Positions 1 through 9,145 of a stretch of DNA of 64,000 nucleotides are shown piece by piece (position 1 is the stretch's first letter; every line of letters starts with the position of its first letter). A program made the translations under genes and the position numbers. The notes under the pieces were generated by a model. It was not told where the DNA came from. It searched no databases and worked only from the letters and a program-made list of their open reading frames with translations. Origin of the DNA: UBA9620 sp965220695 (GTDB taxonomy: Bacteria; Acidobacteriota; Vicinamibacteria; Vicinamibacterales; UBA8438); assembly GCA_965220695.1 (NCBI GenBank), contig OZ244838.1, forward strand, positions 5,332,001-5,396,000, written 5' to 3'.

Positions 1-34
1 CGGAATGCGATGGGATTGCCCGCGGTCCACGCGA

Positions 35-823
35 TCAGCGGCTCCCAATCTGACCCGGCGCATCCGGCAGAAACAGCTTCCTTACGACGGTCGGCGCCCG
101 ATCACCGCGTCCGTCGTTGTGCAGACAGGCGGCCCAGGAATCGAGATATTCGGAGAATGTTCGATCCATGCGTGCGTCCCAATGGTTCAGCCAGCCGCAA
201 TCGCCCCACAGGGACGGCTCGTCACGAAACCGGTCCAGCAAGGCAACGGCCACCACGGCGTTGAGTTCGCGCCTGAGGGAGTTCGCTTCCATGGCTTCGA
301 TATTCGCGTCCAGCCAGCGCGCAAGATCGCGGCCGGGGGGTAAACGGTGCTTCTCCTCTATCCGCTCGGCATAGGTCGCGTGGTGCGGCGCGAATCCGGA
401 CGCTCCGAGAATATCGGGCGGATGCCCGGCCCAGCCTTGCGCAAGCCGATGCAGAACGAAGAGGGAGGCCATCTCGCACAAACTTTCCTCAAACCACTTG
501 TGCCTGTGCTCCTTGTAACGATCGAAGTGGGTCATCACGTGACACAGTTCGTGTGAGAACTGGTAGACGTACTGGCACCAGTGGGTATCGCGCGCATTGA
601 CTCGGATCTCGTATGGCCGACGGTCAAAGAACACACGAGGGTCCTGGCTCCACCAGGCGACGCGAATGGAAGCGTCCGGAGGTCTTCCGAACGCGTCCAG
701 CAGTTCCTTGCGTGCGGAGTTCAGAACCTCGCGCACCGATCTGAGACTTGCTGCATTCCAGTTGCCGTTTTCCACGGTCAAATCCGGCACTGTTTCCTGG
801 TCCCTGGCTGCCGCTACCGTCAC
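35..823 (-). CDS. HExxH zinc metallopeptidase-like protein, coupled to the upstream ATPase
   Basis: A 262-residue protein. The motif HELCH (about residues 91-95) followed by FEES at 111-114 gives HExxH plus a downstream glutamate, the arrangement of gluzincin-type zinc peptidases, so a zinc-dependent protease is likely; the exact family is not recognised. No signal peptide is visible, so it should be cytoplasmic. The frame stays open to 1102, but the GTG at 823 is chosen because it shares one base with the TAG stop of the ATPase gene (TAGTG) and has GGGAGAA just upstream, while the extension is low-complexity and lies inside the ATPase gene. One-base overlap predicts translational coupling and a shared task. 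Function of the pair is unknown. Confidence 0.72.
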   Translation of the reverse strand: MTVAAARDQETVPDLTVENGNWNAASLRSVREVLNSARKELLDAFGRPPDASIRVAWWSQDPRVFFDRRPYEIRVNARDTHWCQYVYQFSHELCHVMTHFDRYKEHRHKWFEESLCEMASLFVLHRLAQGWAGHPPDILGASGFAPHHATYAERIEEKHRLPPGRDLARWLDANIEAMEANSLRRELNAVVAVALLDRFRDEPSLWGDCGWLNHWDARMDRTFSEYLDSWAACLHNDGRGDRAPTVVRKLFLPDAPGQIGSR

Positions 824-2628
824 TATTCTTCTCCCACGATCTTGGGCGATGCCGCCAGTTGTCCTCTTGGGCCTCGGGCCTCGTCGTGAAGCATGCGCCG
901 GAAGTCGGTCAGATCCCGGCAGAGCCAATCGCCGGCTTCGAGCCTTGCACGCTGTTCCCCGGAGAACCGGGGAGAAAAAAGCGCGAGTTCTTGCCGCCAC
1001 CCCGCGAAGCGTCTTCCCGTCGATGTCGACAGGAACCGGCTCACATGTTGACTGAAAGCACGTAGCGACTTCGGATCGTGTCTGTCGGCGGTCCGCTTGC
1101 ACGATCCGAAGCGCACGCGTCGATCCTCTTCATTCCACGCGATGAGGTCGATCTCCATCGCCGCCGGGTTGCTCCGTGGCCTGTTCCAAAAGCCCCGAAC
1201 CCGGTCTGTCAACGGAAAATCCCCGTCATCCGTGCGGGATGCTTCCTCGCTCGCGGCCCGCATCATGCGCTCGAAAGCGTGTCCTTCCATGGTGCGAAGC
1301 CTCGGCAGGAAGCGTTTCGCTACTTCGGAAGCGGGCAAAATCCGCGCGGCTTGGCAGGCGGGCTGAATCGCCGCGAGCCATGCGGAAAGGAACGGGTCGG
1401 AAACGATGTACCGCGCACCTCTTGAAGACTCGCCGGCAAACACCGGAAGCTCTTTTTCAACCAGCCGCAAATCTCGTGTCAGGGTCTTCAGGTAAGGTCC
1501 CAGGCTCGTCAACTCCGGAAGGGCCTCACGCAATTCGGCGTGAGTGCAACTCCTTCGCTCTGCAAGCGTACGAAGGATGGCAAGATAGGTACGGCGCAAT
1601 TCGTGCCCCAGCAGGTGCTCTCCCTCTTCACGCAGGGGGGCGTCGGAGCGCAGGAAGAGCCTCTCGCACAACTCCGTTGCCCATTCCTCCCATTCGGGAA
1701 TGAGGTCGAGACCGTCCGTTTCGGCGAAGTGACGCCAGTATTTGGGCACGCCGCCGAACAGGGTCCACAGGGTGAGACAACGCATCGGTTCGCGCGCCCC
1801 GTGGTTCTCGCAGACATCGAAGACCGTGCCGAGGTTCCAGGGGTCGAGCGACATTCGGAATGTCGTCCGTCCGAAGAGCGGCGCCTTGCGGTCTTCGAGC
1901 AAGGCTTCCATTTCCGTTTGGACCGAGCCGACCACAATCAGCCCACCCACCGGACCCTGCTTGTTCTGGAGCCGGTCGACCTGTGCCTGGAGCAGAGACG
2001 GGAAAGGGCTCAGCGGCCCATCGAGGCAGATCTGAAACTCGTCGAGGACCACGATCGCACCCGCCGCGCAGAGCGAACCGGTCGCGATTGCGACCCCCGG
2101 CAGATCACCAGGCTCGTCGGATTCGCCAAGGTCGCCACCGAGTTTCGCTTCTCGCAGGGCATTTCGGAAGACTGCCGCGAAATCGCCGGGGGTGCTGTCG
2201 GGCAACTGAACAAGCAGCGCCGGTCGCCGGCCCGGCTTGTCCTCTGCAAGCGTGTTCAGCGCCTGCTGGACAAGAGCGGTCTTGCCGATACGGCGGCGGC
2301 CGCGAATGGCGCCGAAAAACCAGTGCTCGCCGCGCATCCTTTCGAGCAGGGCGCCCAGTTCGTTCCGGCGACCGTAGAAGGACCAATGGCCGACCACGAC
2401 ATTAAGATAATAATATTTCCAAAATGATTCAAGCCCGCGGGGAGTGGTCCGCGCCGCCCATTTCAAACGGTCCAACTTCCCTTGCCAGAGGAAAATTCGA
2501 TCCACGATCCCGATCTGGAACCAGGCAAGCGTGAAGCCCACGGTGGCAAGGACAACGTTGATGGGCAACTGCACCGGCAGTGTGCGGTACCGGGCGACCC
2601 GAATAAATCTTGCCGGCAACCAGTACAA
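823..2628 (-). CDS. Archaeal-type P-loop ATPase with DUF234-like C-terminus
   Basis: Up to 601 residues. The Walker A loop GRRRIGKTAL, a Walker B-like IVVLDEF and an N-terminal YGRRNELGALLERM segment match the archaeal AAA/STAND-like ATPase family that carries a C-terminal DUF234 domain. The C-terminus has EIDLIA followed by SCKR, reminiscent of the decayed PD-(D/E)xK fold in that family. The start is uncertain. The first start codon after the in-frame stop is TTG at 2628 and gives a hydrophobic N-terminal stretch that could span the membrane. A GTG at 2397 would begin near the canonical ATPase start. No good ribosome binding site supports either. It ends in TAGTG, coupling it to the HExxH peptidase. 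Role unknown; a sensor/effector pair is inference. Confidence 0.8.
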   Translation of the reverse strand: MYWLPARFIRVARYRTLPVQLPINVVLATVGFTLAWFQIGIVDRIFLWQGKLDRLKWAARTTPRGLESFWKYYYLNVVVGHWSFYGRRNELGALLERMRGEHWFFGAIRGRRRIGKTALVQQALNTLAEDKPGRRPALLVQLPDSTPGDFAAVFRNALREAKLGGDLGESDEPGDLPGVAIATGSLCAAGAIVVLDEFQICLDGPLSPFPSLLQAQVDRLQNKQGPVGGLIVVGSVQTEMEALLEDRKAPLFGRTTFRMSLDPWNLGTVFDVCENHGAREPMRCLTLWTLFGGVPKYWRHFAETDGLDLIPEWEEWATELCERLFLRSDAPLREEGEHLLGHELRRTYLAILRTLAERRSCTHAELREALPELTSLGPYLKTLTRDLRLVEKELPVFAGESSRGARYIVSDPFLSAWLAAIQPACQAARILPASEVAKRFLPRLRTMEGHAFERMMRAASEEASRTDDGDFPLTDRVRGFWNRPRSNPAAMEIDLIAWNEEDRRVRFGSCKRTADRHDPKSLRAFSQHVSRFLSTSTGRRFAGWRQELALFSPRFSGEQRARLEAGDWLCRDLTDFRRMLHDEARGPRGQLAASPKIVGEE

Positions 2629-2655
2629 AAGCGCGTAGACGATAACCGGGATTAG

Positions 2656-4809
2656 CTAGTTCGCCAGCGGGTGCGGCCGAATCTGGAACTTCACCAGGTT
2701 GCCCGGCTCGACCGGTCCGCCCTCGACGTGCCAGGCGGCGTCGGCGCCGTAGGTGGCATAGAGGCCGCGCCCCTTCCAGCCGCCGTTCGGGTCGTCGATG
2801 CGGCCGTCGAGGCCGCGGCTGTGGAAGCCTTGCGGATACGGGACGCGCATGACCACCCACTCCTCGCTCTCGGGCAGCAGCGCCAGCAGCGAGTCGGAGC
2901 TCGAACCGTTGGCGATCGGCACGTTCTCGCCGAGCCCCAGCGTGTTGAACTGGTCGACCCAGTTGTAATAGTGGAAGTCGGTCCCGATGTCGGTGCCGGC
3001 GAAGTTGGGACCGGGCACCTTGTAGAAGCTCCAGCCCTCGTCGCATTGCCGGCCGTCGCGGACGTCCGGGCCGTTGAATACCGTGCACTTCGAGCGGTCG
3101 AAGCTGGCGAAGTGGCTGCTGCCGGCCAGCGCCGCCCAGAGAATGCCGTTGCGGTCGACGTCGAGACCGCGCGTGCGATAGCCGTGCTCGGCCGGCACGG
3201 TATAGAGCTCGCTCACGCAGGTCTCGGGCGGGTTGTCACCCCGGTCGAGCCGCACGAGCTCGCCGGGATACCGGTCGGAGACGATCCATACCGCGTCATC
3301 CAGCGGGTTGGTGATGATGCCGTACGCGCCGGCAATGATGCGGGTGTCGCGGGCGGGGTCGAAGTCGGCCTCTGCGCCGCGGCGCGCCGGTTCGTTCCAG
3401 GGCCTGGTGATCGCGCCGTCGCCGTTGGTGTCGAGCACCGTCGGGCACCAGCCCTGCGACGCCCGCTCGTCCCCGGTCTCGTCATACATCTTCGTATCGA
3501 GCCAGCCGACCACCTGACCGCCGCCGCTGAAGTAGAGCGTGTCGTTGTCGTCCTCGGCGAACTGCAGGTGATGGGTGCCGTAGCAGGTGTGAATCAGCAC
3601 GAACTTCTGCGCCTCGGGGTCGAAATAGCCGGTGTGCCGGCCGGCGCGGTCGACCGGGAAGTTCTTGGCGTACGGATTGTCCGAGCCCGACTTGCACCAG
3701 TCGGGATTGTCCGGGTGCTGCACCCGCGTCGTCAGCCAGACCCGGCCGCTGGCGTCCAGCATGGGGTTGTGCGGGTTGGCCGGGTCGTTCCACACCACTT
3801 CTGCGCCGAAGTCGCGCCAGGGCTCGAACCCTTCGGTCCGGAACATCGAGGGGACCGTCGAGCGGTCCGCGCGCAGTGGAATCTTCAGCATGGTCGACTG
3901 GTGCTGCGCCGTATCGGTAATCAGCAGGAAGTCGTTGCCGATGTCCACGCCGTAGATCGGGCCGTTGGCGTTCACCCGCGGGTTGCGCTTGTCGGTCGCC
4001 ACTTCGTCGTGCACGAAGGCCACGTTGTCGCCCCAGTTCCACATGGTGAGCACGACGTTGCGCTCGACGCCCGCGGGCCGCGGCGGCGCCGGCGGCACGG
4101 CGCCGGCGGCGATCCGGTCGCTCCAGTCCGCCACCATCTCCAGACCGCGGCGTTGGCCGAACTGCGTGATGAAGCTGCTCATCAACGACCCGCGCTGCCC
4201 GCGGCGGGTGCGGTCGTCCCAGGCGGCGATCGTCGAATCGAACCGATCGAGGTCCGGCACCACGCGGGTGCGCTCGTTGCCCACCTGGTGGCACCGCTGG
4301 CAGCCCTTGAGCACGTTGATCCACTCGTTCTGATGCTGCAGGTTGGCGTTGATGCCGTTGCCGTCGTCGCCGGTGCCGGGAAACTCGTTGGCGTCCGGCA
4401 GGTCGATGAGCGCCAGCCAGTAGTTGGACGGATAGACCTGCGCCGCCTCCTGCGGGGTGGCGGCCACGGTCGCCGCCAGCTCGAGCTCGGCGCCCGGAGA
4501 CGCCGTGACCGCCGTGGAGTCGAGCAGGCCGTAGCCGCGGACCCAGACGTCGTAGGCCGCGTCCGGCAACTCGGGCAGCAGGAACCGGCCGTCGTCGTCG
4601 GTCACGACGATCTTCCGGAACACGGTCTCCAGGTCATCGGTTTCGGCGATGACCCAGACCCCCGCTTCCGGGCCGTCGGCGCTGGTCACGACGCCCGCAA
4701 TGACGCCGGTGTCGGCGTCATCCTGCGCCGCGACCCGGTTGTCGTGCACGGTCGTGAGCCACGTCACGGCCAGAGCGATCGCCAAGGCAAGTCCGAAGGT
4801 CTTTCGCAT
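2656..4809 (-). CDS. Secreted carboxypeptidase-regulatory-like / cytochrome c / beta-propeller protein
   Basis: A 717-residue exported protein. It starts with MRKTFG and a hydrophobic signal peptide ending near AAQ-29. Residues about 35-110 look like a carboxypeptidase regulatory-like (transthyretin-type) beta domain. CQRCH at 170-174 is a c-type haem attachment site, and the rest resembles a beta-propeller of the kind annotated as lyase or quinoprotein-like in Acidobacteriota. The ATG at 4809 is preferred because GGAG lies 7 bases upstream; a GTG at 4848 in the same frame lacks this. It probably acts in the periplasm in oxidation or carbohydrate/aromatic turnover, but the substrate cannot be read. 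The stop at 2656-2658 is in frame with the ATPase gene that follows. Confidence 0.8.
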   Translation of the reverse strand: MRKTFGLALAIALAVTWLTTVHDNRVAAQDDADTGVIAGVVTSADGPEAGVWVIAETDDLETVFRKIVVTDDDGRFLLPELPDAAYDVWVRGYGLLDSTAVTASPGAELELAATVAATPQEAAQVYPSNYWLALIDLPDANEFPGTGDDGNGINANLQHQNEWINVLKGCQRCHQVGNERTRVVPDLDRFDSTIAAWDDRTRRGQRGSLMSSFITQFGQRRGLEMVADWSDRIAAGAVPPAPPRPAGVERNVVLTMWNWGDNVAFVHDEVATDKRNPRVNANGPIYGVDIGNDFLLITDTAQHQSTMLKIPLRADRSTVPSMFRTEGFEPWRDFGAEVVWNDPANPHNPMLDASGRVWLTTRVQHPDNPDWCKSGSDNPYAKNFPVDRAGRHTGYFDPEAQKFVLIHTCYGTHHLQFAEDDNDTLYFSGGGQVVGWLDTKMYDETGDERASQGWCPTVLDTNGDGAITRPWNEPARRGAEADFDPARDTRIIAGAYGIITNPLDDAVWIVSDRYPGELVRLDRGDNPPETCVSELYTVPAEHGYRTRGLDVDRNGILWAALAGSSHFASFDRSKCTVFNGPDVRDGRQCDEGWSFYKVPGPNFAGTDIGTDFHYYNWVDQFNTLGLGENVPIANGSSSDSLLALLPESEEWVVMRVPYPQGFHSRGLDGRIDDPNGGWKGRGLYATYGADAAWHVEGGPVEPGNLVKFQIRPHPLAN

Positions 4810-4873
4810 CGTTGGTCTCCTCGACGCCGGCGGCGGCCGGCCGTTCACGTCAGGGTGCGGTCCCCGCGCAGGT

Positions 4874-6445
4874 TCAGTCGGAACGGGCGCCCAGCTCGCG
4901 GAGCAGGGCCACCGTGCCGGGCCAGGCCTTCTCCGTGTTGGCCACGAAGACTCCTTCGGCGACCATCAGCGGCGTCCAGCCGAGCGCATTCTCCGCGTTG
5001 ATGTTCGCTCCCTGCGCCAGCAGGTATTCCACGATCAGATTCGAGCCCGTCATCGCCGCCCCGTGCAGCGCGGTGCTCCCGCTCCAGCGCATGTCGCCCC
5101 GGTCGCGCTGGGCGTCGAGCTCCTTGAGATTGAGCGGATGCCGCAACAGCAGCGTGCGCCCGTCACCCTCGAGCCGGGTGTCGCCGAAGTCGGTGACGGC
5201 ATGGATGTCGTTACCCAGCTCGTGGGCGAGGCGCACCGCCTCGAGCCGCACCTCCTCCGGTGTGCCGTTCAGCGGACCGGGGCTCTCGCCATCCCAGAAC
5301 CCGACGCCGGCGGCCGCCATCAGCGGTGTCACCTGCTGGCCGGTGGTGGTAGACGGGTCCGCGCCGTGCGCCACGAGCAGCCGCATCAGGTCGACGTCGG
5401 CATGCTTGGCCGCCAGGTAGAACGGCGTGGCGCCGACAAAGCTCAGGAAGTTGCGCCCGACCGAGATGCCGGGCGGTGGTCTCACGATGCCGAGGTCGAC
5501 TTCGAACGGGATCTCCCGCCAGTCGATCTGCACGTTCGGGTTCGCACCCGCTTCGAGCAAGGCCCGGGCCAGGTCGAGACTGTCCAGGGCGCCGGTCGCG
5601 ATCGGCGGCCGGCCGGACCCGGGACGCCGAATCCAGGCCAGCGCGTGCAGCACCGATCCACGGGGATCCGGCAGGTTCGGGTCGGCGCCGGCGGCGAGCA
5701 GCATCCCGGCCAGCTCGTAGTGGGCGTTGACGACCGCCAGCGCGAGCGGCGTGGAGGAGTCCCGGGCGGTCGCATGGACGTCGGCGCCGGCCGAGAGCAG
5801 CGCGCTGACCGCGTCGGGGTGTCCCTCGCGGACGGCGAACAGCAGCGGCGTCAACTGACCGTTGGAGCGCGCTTCGACGTCGGCGCCGGCGGCGACGAGG
5901 GTGCGCACGGCCTCCGCGTGCCCCTCGGCCGCGGCCCACATGAGGGCGGTCTGTCCTTTCCAGCTTTCCATGGCGCTCACGGCCGCGCCGGCATCAAGCA
6001 GCAGGCGCAGCACGTCGGCGCGCCCGGTGCGGGCGGCGATCATCAGCGGGGTGTCGCCGCCGGGGGTGGGGGTCTCGGGCGACGCTCCGGCGGCCAGCAA
6101 CGCCTCGACCATGACCGCGCTGCCATTGGTCGCGGCCAGCGTCAGCGGCGTCACGCCGTATCGGTTCGCGGCGTCCACATCCGCCCCGGCGGTGATCAGC
6201 CGGCGCGCGACGTCGTGCCGGTCTCTCTGCACCGCCCAGTGCAGGGCGCTGGTGCCGTCCGGCTCCACGGCGTTCGGGTCGGCGCCGGCGTCGATCAGCC
6301 GCGCTACGGCCGCCAACGGCCCCGTCTTGACGGCGTCGATCAAGGGTGTCTGGGCGCTGGCCGGCAACGCCGCGCCGAACAGCAGGCCGGTCGTCCAGAG
6401 ACACGCCAGCGCCCGAAACGTCTGCCGCCGGGGTCCGTCTGTCAT
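4874..6445 (-). CDS. Secreted ankyrin-repeat protein
   Basis: A 523-residue protein. A signal peptide runs from MTDGPRRQ through a hydrophobic core to ASAQ at about residue 32. It is followed by about a dozen ankyrin repeats, recognisable by recurring TPLxxA, GADxN and LLxAGA elements. The repeats are interrupted near residues 250-330 by a less regular insert. The start at 6445 is chosen for GAGGAG 7 bases upstream; the frame extends to 6607 without coding character. Ankyrin repeats bind proteins, and export suggests a periplasmic or extracellular partner. It lies 64 bases upstream of the cytochrome/propeller gene on the same strand and may be co-transcribed. A second protein of the same architecture is at 41412-42956. 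Confidence 0.88.
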   Translation of the reverse strand: MTDGPRRQTFRALACLWTTGLLFGAALPASAQTPLIDAVKTGPLAAVARLIDAGADPNAVEPDGTSALHWAVQRDRHDVARRLITAGADVDAANRYGVTPLTLAATNGSAVMVEALLAAGASPETPTPGGDTPLMIAARTGRADVLRLLLDAGAAVSAMESWKGQTALMWAAAEGHAEAVRTLVAAGADVEARSNGQLTPLLFAVREGHPDAVSALLSAGADVHATARDSSTPLALAVVNAHYELAGMLLAAGADPNLPDPRGSVLHALAWIRRPGSGRPPIATGALDSLDLARALLEAGANPNVQIDWREIPFEVDLGIVRPPPGISVGRNFLSFVGATPFYLAAKHADVDLMRLLVAHGADPSTTTGQQVTPLMAAAGVGFWDGESPGPLNGTPEEVRLEAVRLAHELGNDIHAVTDFGDTRLEGDGRTLLLRHPLNLKELDAQRDRGDMRWSGSTALHGAAMTGSNLIVEYLLAQGANINAENALGWTPLMVAEGVFVANTEKAWPGTVALLRELGARSD

Positions 6446-6603
6446 CGTGAACTCCTCACCGGGGCTCCCGGCCACACTATATACCGGATGGTCCGGCGCG
6501 GAACGTGATCCGAGTGCGACGTTTGTCGGTCCCGACCAATTCGGAAAAGCCGCGCTCCTCGCGTGGCGCCAAGTGCATGCAGCCGGGCTGTGACCACGGG
6601 CGG

Positions 6604-8217
6604 TCAAGGCGTGTCTCTTCCCAGAAGATCGGTGATGCGGGGACCGCTTGGTGTGCCAACGGTCGCCAGCGCGAGTTTTGCCCGAGCGACCAGTTGAAGC
6701 GGCGAGAGTTTGTCAACATAAACGGCATGGACGATTCGGTCGATTCCCGCACCCACGATGGGAGCCGCTGTCCGCAGGCTTGCCCTCAGGGCGACGGCGT
6801 TCGTCTGGCCTCCGTGAAGAACCAAGTTTCGCTGCCGATACAACCGGGTGAAGGCGGTGGTTGCATGTTTCTTGATCGCCGCCAAGACTTGGCTCGGATT
6901 GTCAAGGACCGCAGAGATTCTGTCGACTGCTATGCGATCTGAATCAGAGAGTCCGTTCAGATCGATCTCCCGCGTTGTCAGGGCCTGGGCGACGATATCG
7001 CACCGCCTACGATTCTCATCAATCCCATGCAGACACTCTGCCAGTCGGGGGTCACTCTGGCGGATGACGTACGACAACACCGTGAGCTCCGCGCGGGGGT
7101 ACGAGCAGGCGACCAGTGTAGCCAAGCGGTCAGCGGCCTGTGCGCGATTGTCGGATTCGCTCAACAGGGCTTCGATCGCGGCCCACCCGCCCGCTACGGC
7201 GGCGCCCGGCGAACTTGACTGCAGGTGCGACAGCAGCTCGATTGCCGCATGAATGCCCCCGGTGGCATGAGCGTCGTACAGTTGGTTCTCTCGTTCGAGA
7301 GCCTCCACCCGCACTCCGCGCCTGACGCGGGGCGTCTGGCGTGACTCGGCCACCCCCTTTATCCAGACGCGTCCAAGGAATGCCAGACCTCGTCTGGCGC
7401 CGACGGCCACCCGGGCAGACAGTTGGTCCAACATTTCGGAAACGTATTCCACCGCCGCCTCGGAATCGGGCGCCGGAATATCGAACAGGAAACCGCCGTC
7501 CTGGCGGATGTCTTTCACGGCAGAGCCATTGCCGCGCAACCAAGCCGTAACCTCTCCTGCCGAACGCCACTCAATTGGCGGCGGTGCGTCCTTCAGTCGA
7601 ATAGCGCGCGAAACAGGAGCCATGACCTCGAATCTGCGCTCGTATGCCAGTGCAAGTTGCTGCGCGTCGTCGACGATTTCGGCAATCGAGCGGGTTCCCG
7701 GCTCATGCCGTAAACGGTACTTCCACCAGCGATGCAGAAAACCCGGGCTGTAGCCGATGTCCAATAGATGGGACGCAACGGCGCGAGCGGCCCGTTCAGG
7801 TCCGGGAGGATCGGCTCCTCGTAGTGCGTTCGCCCATCGAGCCAAGTACGTCCTACGTGATCTCGATTCCTGCTGTGCGACGACGTGCCTGTCCAGGCGG
7901 TCCATGCGAGGCTTCGATCTCAGGGCGCGCTGAAGCACCTCCCTTTCCTCGGTTGTTCCGGCGCCAGGATCTGATCCCACGAATTCTCGCGCTACATTGA
8001 CAAGAGAATCGAGGGAGCCTTGACTCAGAACGCCAGAGTGGACTGCTTTAACGGCTTCCAGTACCTCACAAAGAGTCAGGCTGAATCCTGCGTTCCAGAG
8101 CCATCGACTCCACGGGGAACTTGAATCGAAGAAATCGAGCAGTCGCGTTCCAATGTGAGTATCACGCCTATTGACCTCGTCAATCATCCCGAATATCATA
8201 CTGAAAGGACGGAACAC
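6604..8217 (-). CDS. HEPN-like protein of unknown function
   Basis: A 537-residue protein with no signal peptide. Near the C-terminus RNLVLH (about 463-468) fits the RN-x3-H motif of HEPN domains, which in many families form the RNase active site of toxins and phage-defence effectors. The motif sits in a helical region starting near residue 330 (AAIELLSHLQ, GGWAAIEALL), as in ApeA-like or abortive-infection HEPN proteins. The N-terminal 300 residues are not recognised. The GTG at 8217 is the longest start; ATGs at 8199 and 8187 are possible, and none has a clear ribosome binding site. Base composition is slightly lower in GC than its neighbours, consistent with acquisition. HEPN assignment is by motif only. 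Confidence 0.68.
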   Translation of the reverse strand: MFRPFSMIFGMIDEVNRRDTHIGTRLLDFFDSSSPWSRWLWNAGFSLTLCEVLEAVKAVHSGVLSQGSLDSLVNVAREFVGSDPGAGTTEEREVLQRALRSKPRMDRLDRHVVAQQESRSRRTYLARWANALRGADPPGPERAARAVASHLLDIGYSPGFLHRWWKYRLRHEPGTRSIAEIVDDAQQLALAYERRFEVMAPVSRAIRLKDAPPPIEWRSAGEVTAWLRGNGSAVKDIRQDGGFLFDIPAPDSEAAVEYVSEMLDQLSARVAVGARRGLAFLGRVWIKGVAESRQTPRVRRGVRVEALERENQLYDAHATGGIHAAIELLSHLQSSSPGAAVAGGWAAIEALLSESDNRAQAADRLATLVACSYPRAELTVLSYVIRQSDPRLAECLHGIDENRRRCDIVAQALTTREIDLNGLSDSDRIAVDRISAVLDNPSQVLAAIKKHATTAFTRLYRQRNLVLHGGQTNAVALRASLRTAAPIVGAGIDRIVHAVYVDKLSPLQLVARAKLALATVGTPSGPRITDLLGRDTP

Positions 8218-8672
8218 GTCCGCGGTCTAACAAGGGGCAAGTCCCTCGGCGACGTCGGTGGCGTTTCATGAGCGCCCCGGCGCGAGGCGCGAGCCCCTTT
8301 TCCTTTGTACCACTGACGGAAATCGGACTCTCCAGAACCCTGGGCCGGCCCCGCCTCGCCGCGGGAGCCGCGTGCTCTTGTGCGGGGCGGCGGGGGTGCG
8401 GCGGGTCATTCGGGATCCCCATCTGGCGGAAGTAGGTCAGTTTCAGAGGGCGCGTACTGGGCGAAGCCGTCCGTGCGCGTGTTAGGATCGGAACTCCCAC
8501 GCACACGTCGAATAACTTCATGACTTCGCGCTCGTTTTCGTCGGGCCGTCCGCTGAATGGAACACCTGCTGCCCGCAGGAGATAGGCGGAAGCCCGCACC
8601 TTCAACAGTGCGACGTGTGTGTGGCAACCGGCCCGGCGACCATTTTCGGTCGCCGACGAAGGGAGGTTGCCC
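8218..8672. other. Intergenic region, no convincing gene
   Basis: 455 bases between the divergent HEPN-like gene and the small secreted protein. Open frames on the minus strand here lack a ribosome binding site and protein-like composition. GC-rich inverted repeats are present around 8350-8400 but no defined element was recognised. It probably holds both divergent promoters. Confidence 0.4.
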
Positions 8673-9140
8673 ATGCGGACCTGTCTCGTCGCGCTCGCCC
8701 TGTTCCTGATCCTGCCGACCGCCAGTGCCGCGCAGGAGAACAACAATCACTGGATCGAATCCCAGCTCGATCTCTATCGCCTGATCACCTTGGTCCACAT
8801 GGACGTGGCGCAGCAGGCACAGTCAGTCGCCGGCGTGGCGCGCTTCTTGCGGTCGGTCGCGGCCAATTCGCCGATGTCCAACCGTAACCGCTCGGAACTG
8901 CACCGCATCGTGGGGATGGCGCTCTCCGAAGCGGTGAAAGATTCCAGGACCGCCTGCAACGTCCTCACGGACGCGTACCCGCCCATCGTGTACGCGATGT
9001 CGAACATCCCCAACACCGACGACCTTGACCCCAAAGCCGAAGCCGTCTTGGGCTTGATGGCCGACCGGGCCTCACTCGCGTGCGAAGTCGCCGAGAGCGT
9101 CAAAACATCCCACGACGAGCACGTCTCCTTCTTCAAGTAG
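8673..9140 (+). CDS. Small secreted helical protein, unknown function
   Basis: A 155-residue protein with a clear signal peptide (MRTCLVALALFLILPTASA, cleavage before QENN). The mature part is predicted mostly helical, with two cysteines (in TACNV and LACEV) that could form a disulfide in the periplasm. The start is set by GGGAGG just upstream of ATG 8673. It is followed after 5 bases by a membrane protein, so the two are probably one operon. No family recognised. Confidence 0.72.
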   Translation: MRTCLVALALFLILPTASAAQENNNHWIESQLDLYRLITLVHMDVAQQAQSVAGVARFLRSVAANSPMSNRNRSELHRIVGMALSEAVKDSRTACNVLTDAYPPIVYAMSNIPNTDDLDPKAEAVLGLMADRASLACEVAESVKTSHDEHVSFFK

Positions 9141-9145
9141 AGACG

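Noticed and set aside
35..1102. Longer 355-codon version of the HExxH peptidase
   Set aside because: The first 93 codons lie inside the ATPase gene and are low-complexity, while GTG 823 has a ribosome binding site and a stop/start overlap.
2671..5001. A 776-codon plus-strand frame
   Set aside because: It is antisense to the cytochrome/propeller gene, which has a signal peptide, haem site and ribosome binding site.
8180..8746. Minus-strand frame of 188 codons in the gap after the HEPN-like gene
   Set aside because: It overlaps both flanking real genes, has biased composition and has no ribosome binding site or recognisable motif.
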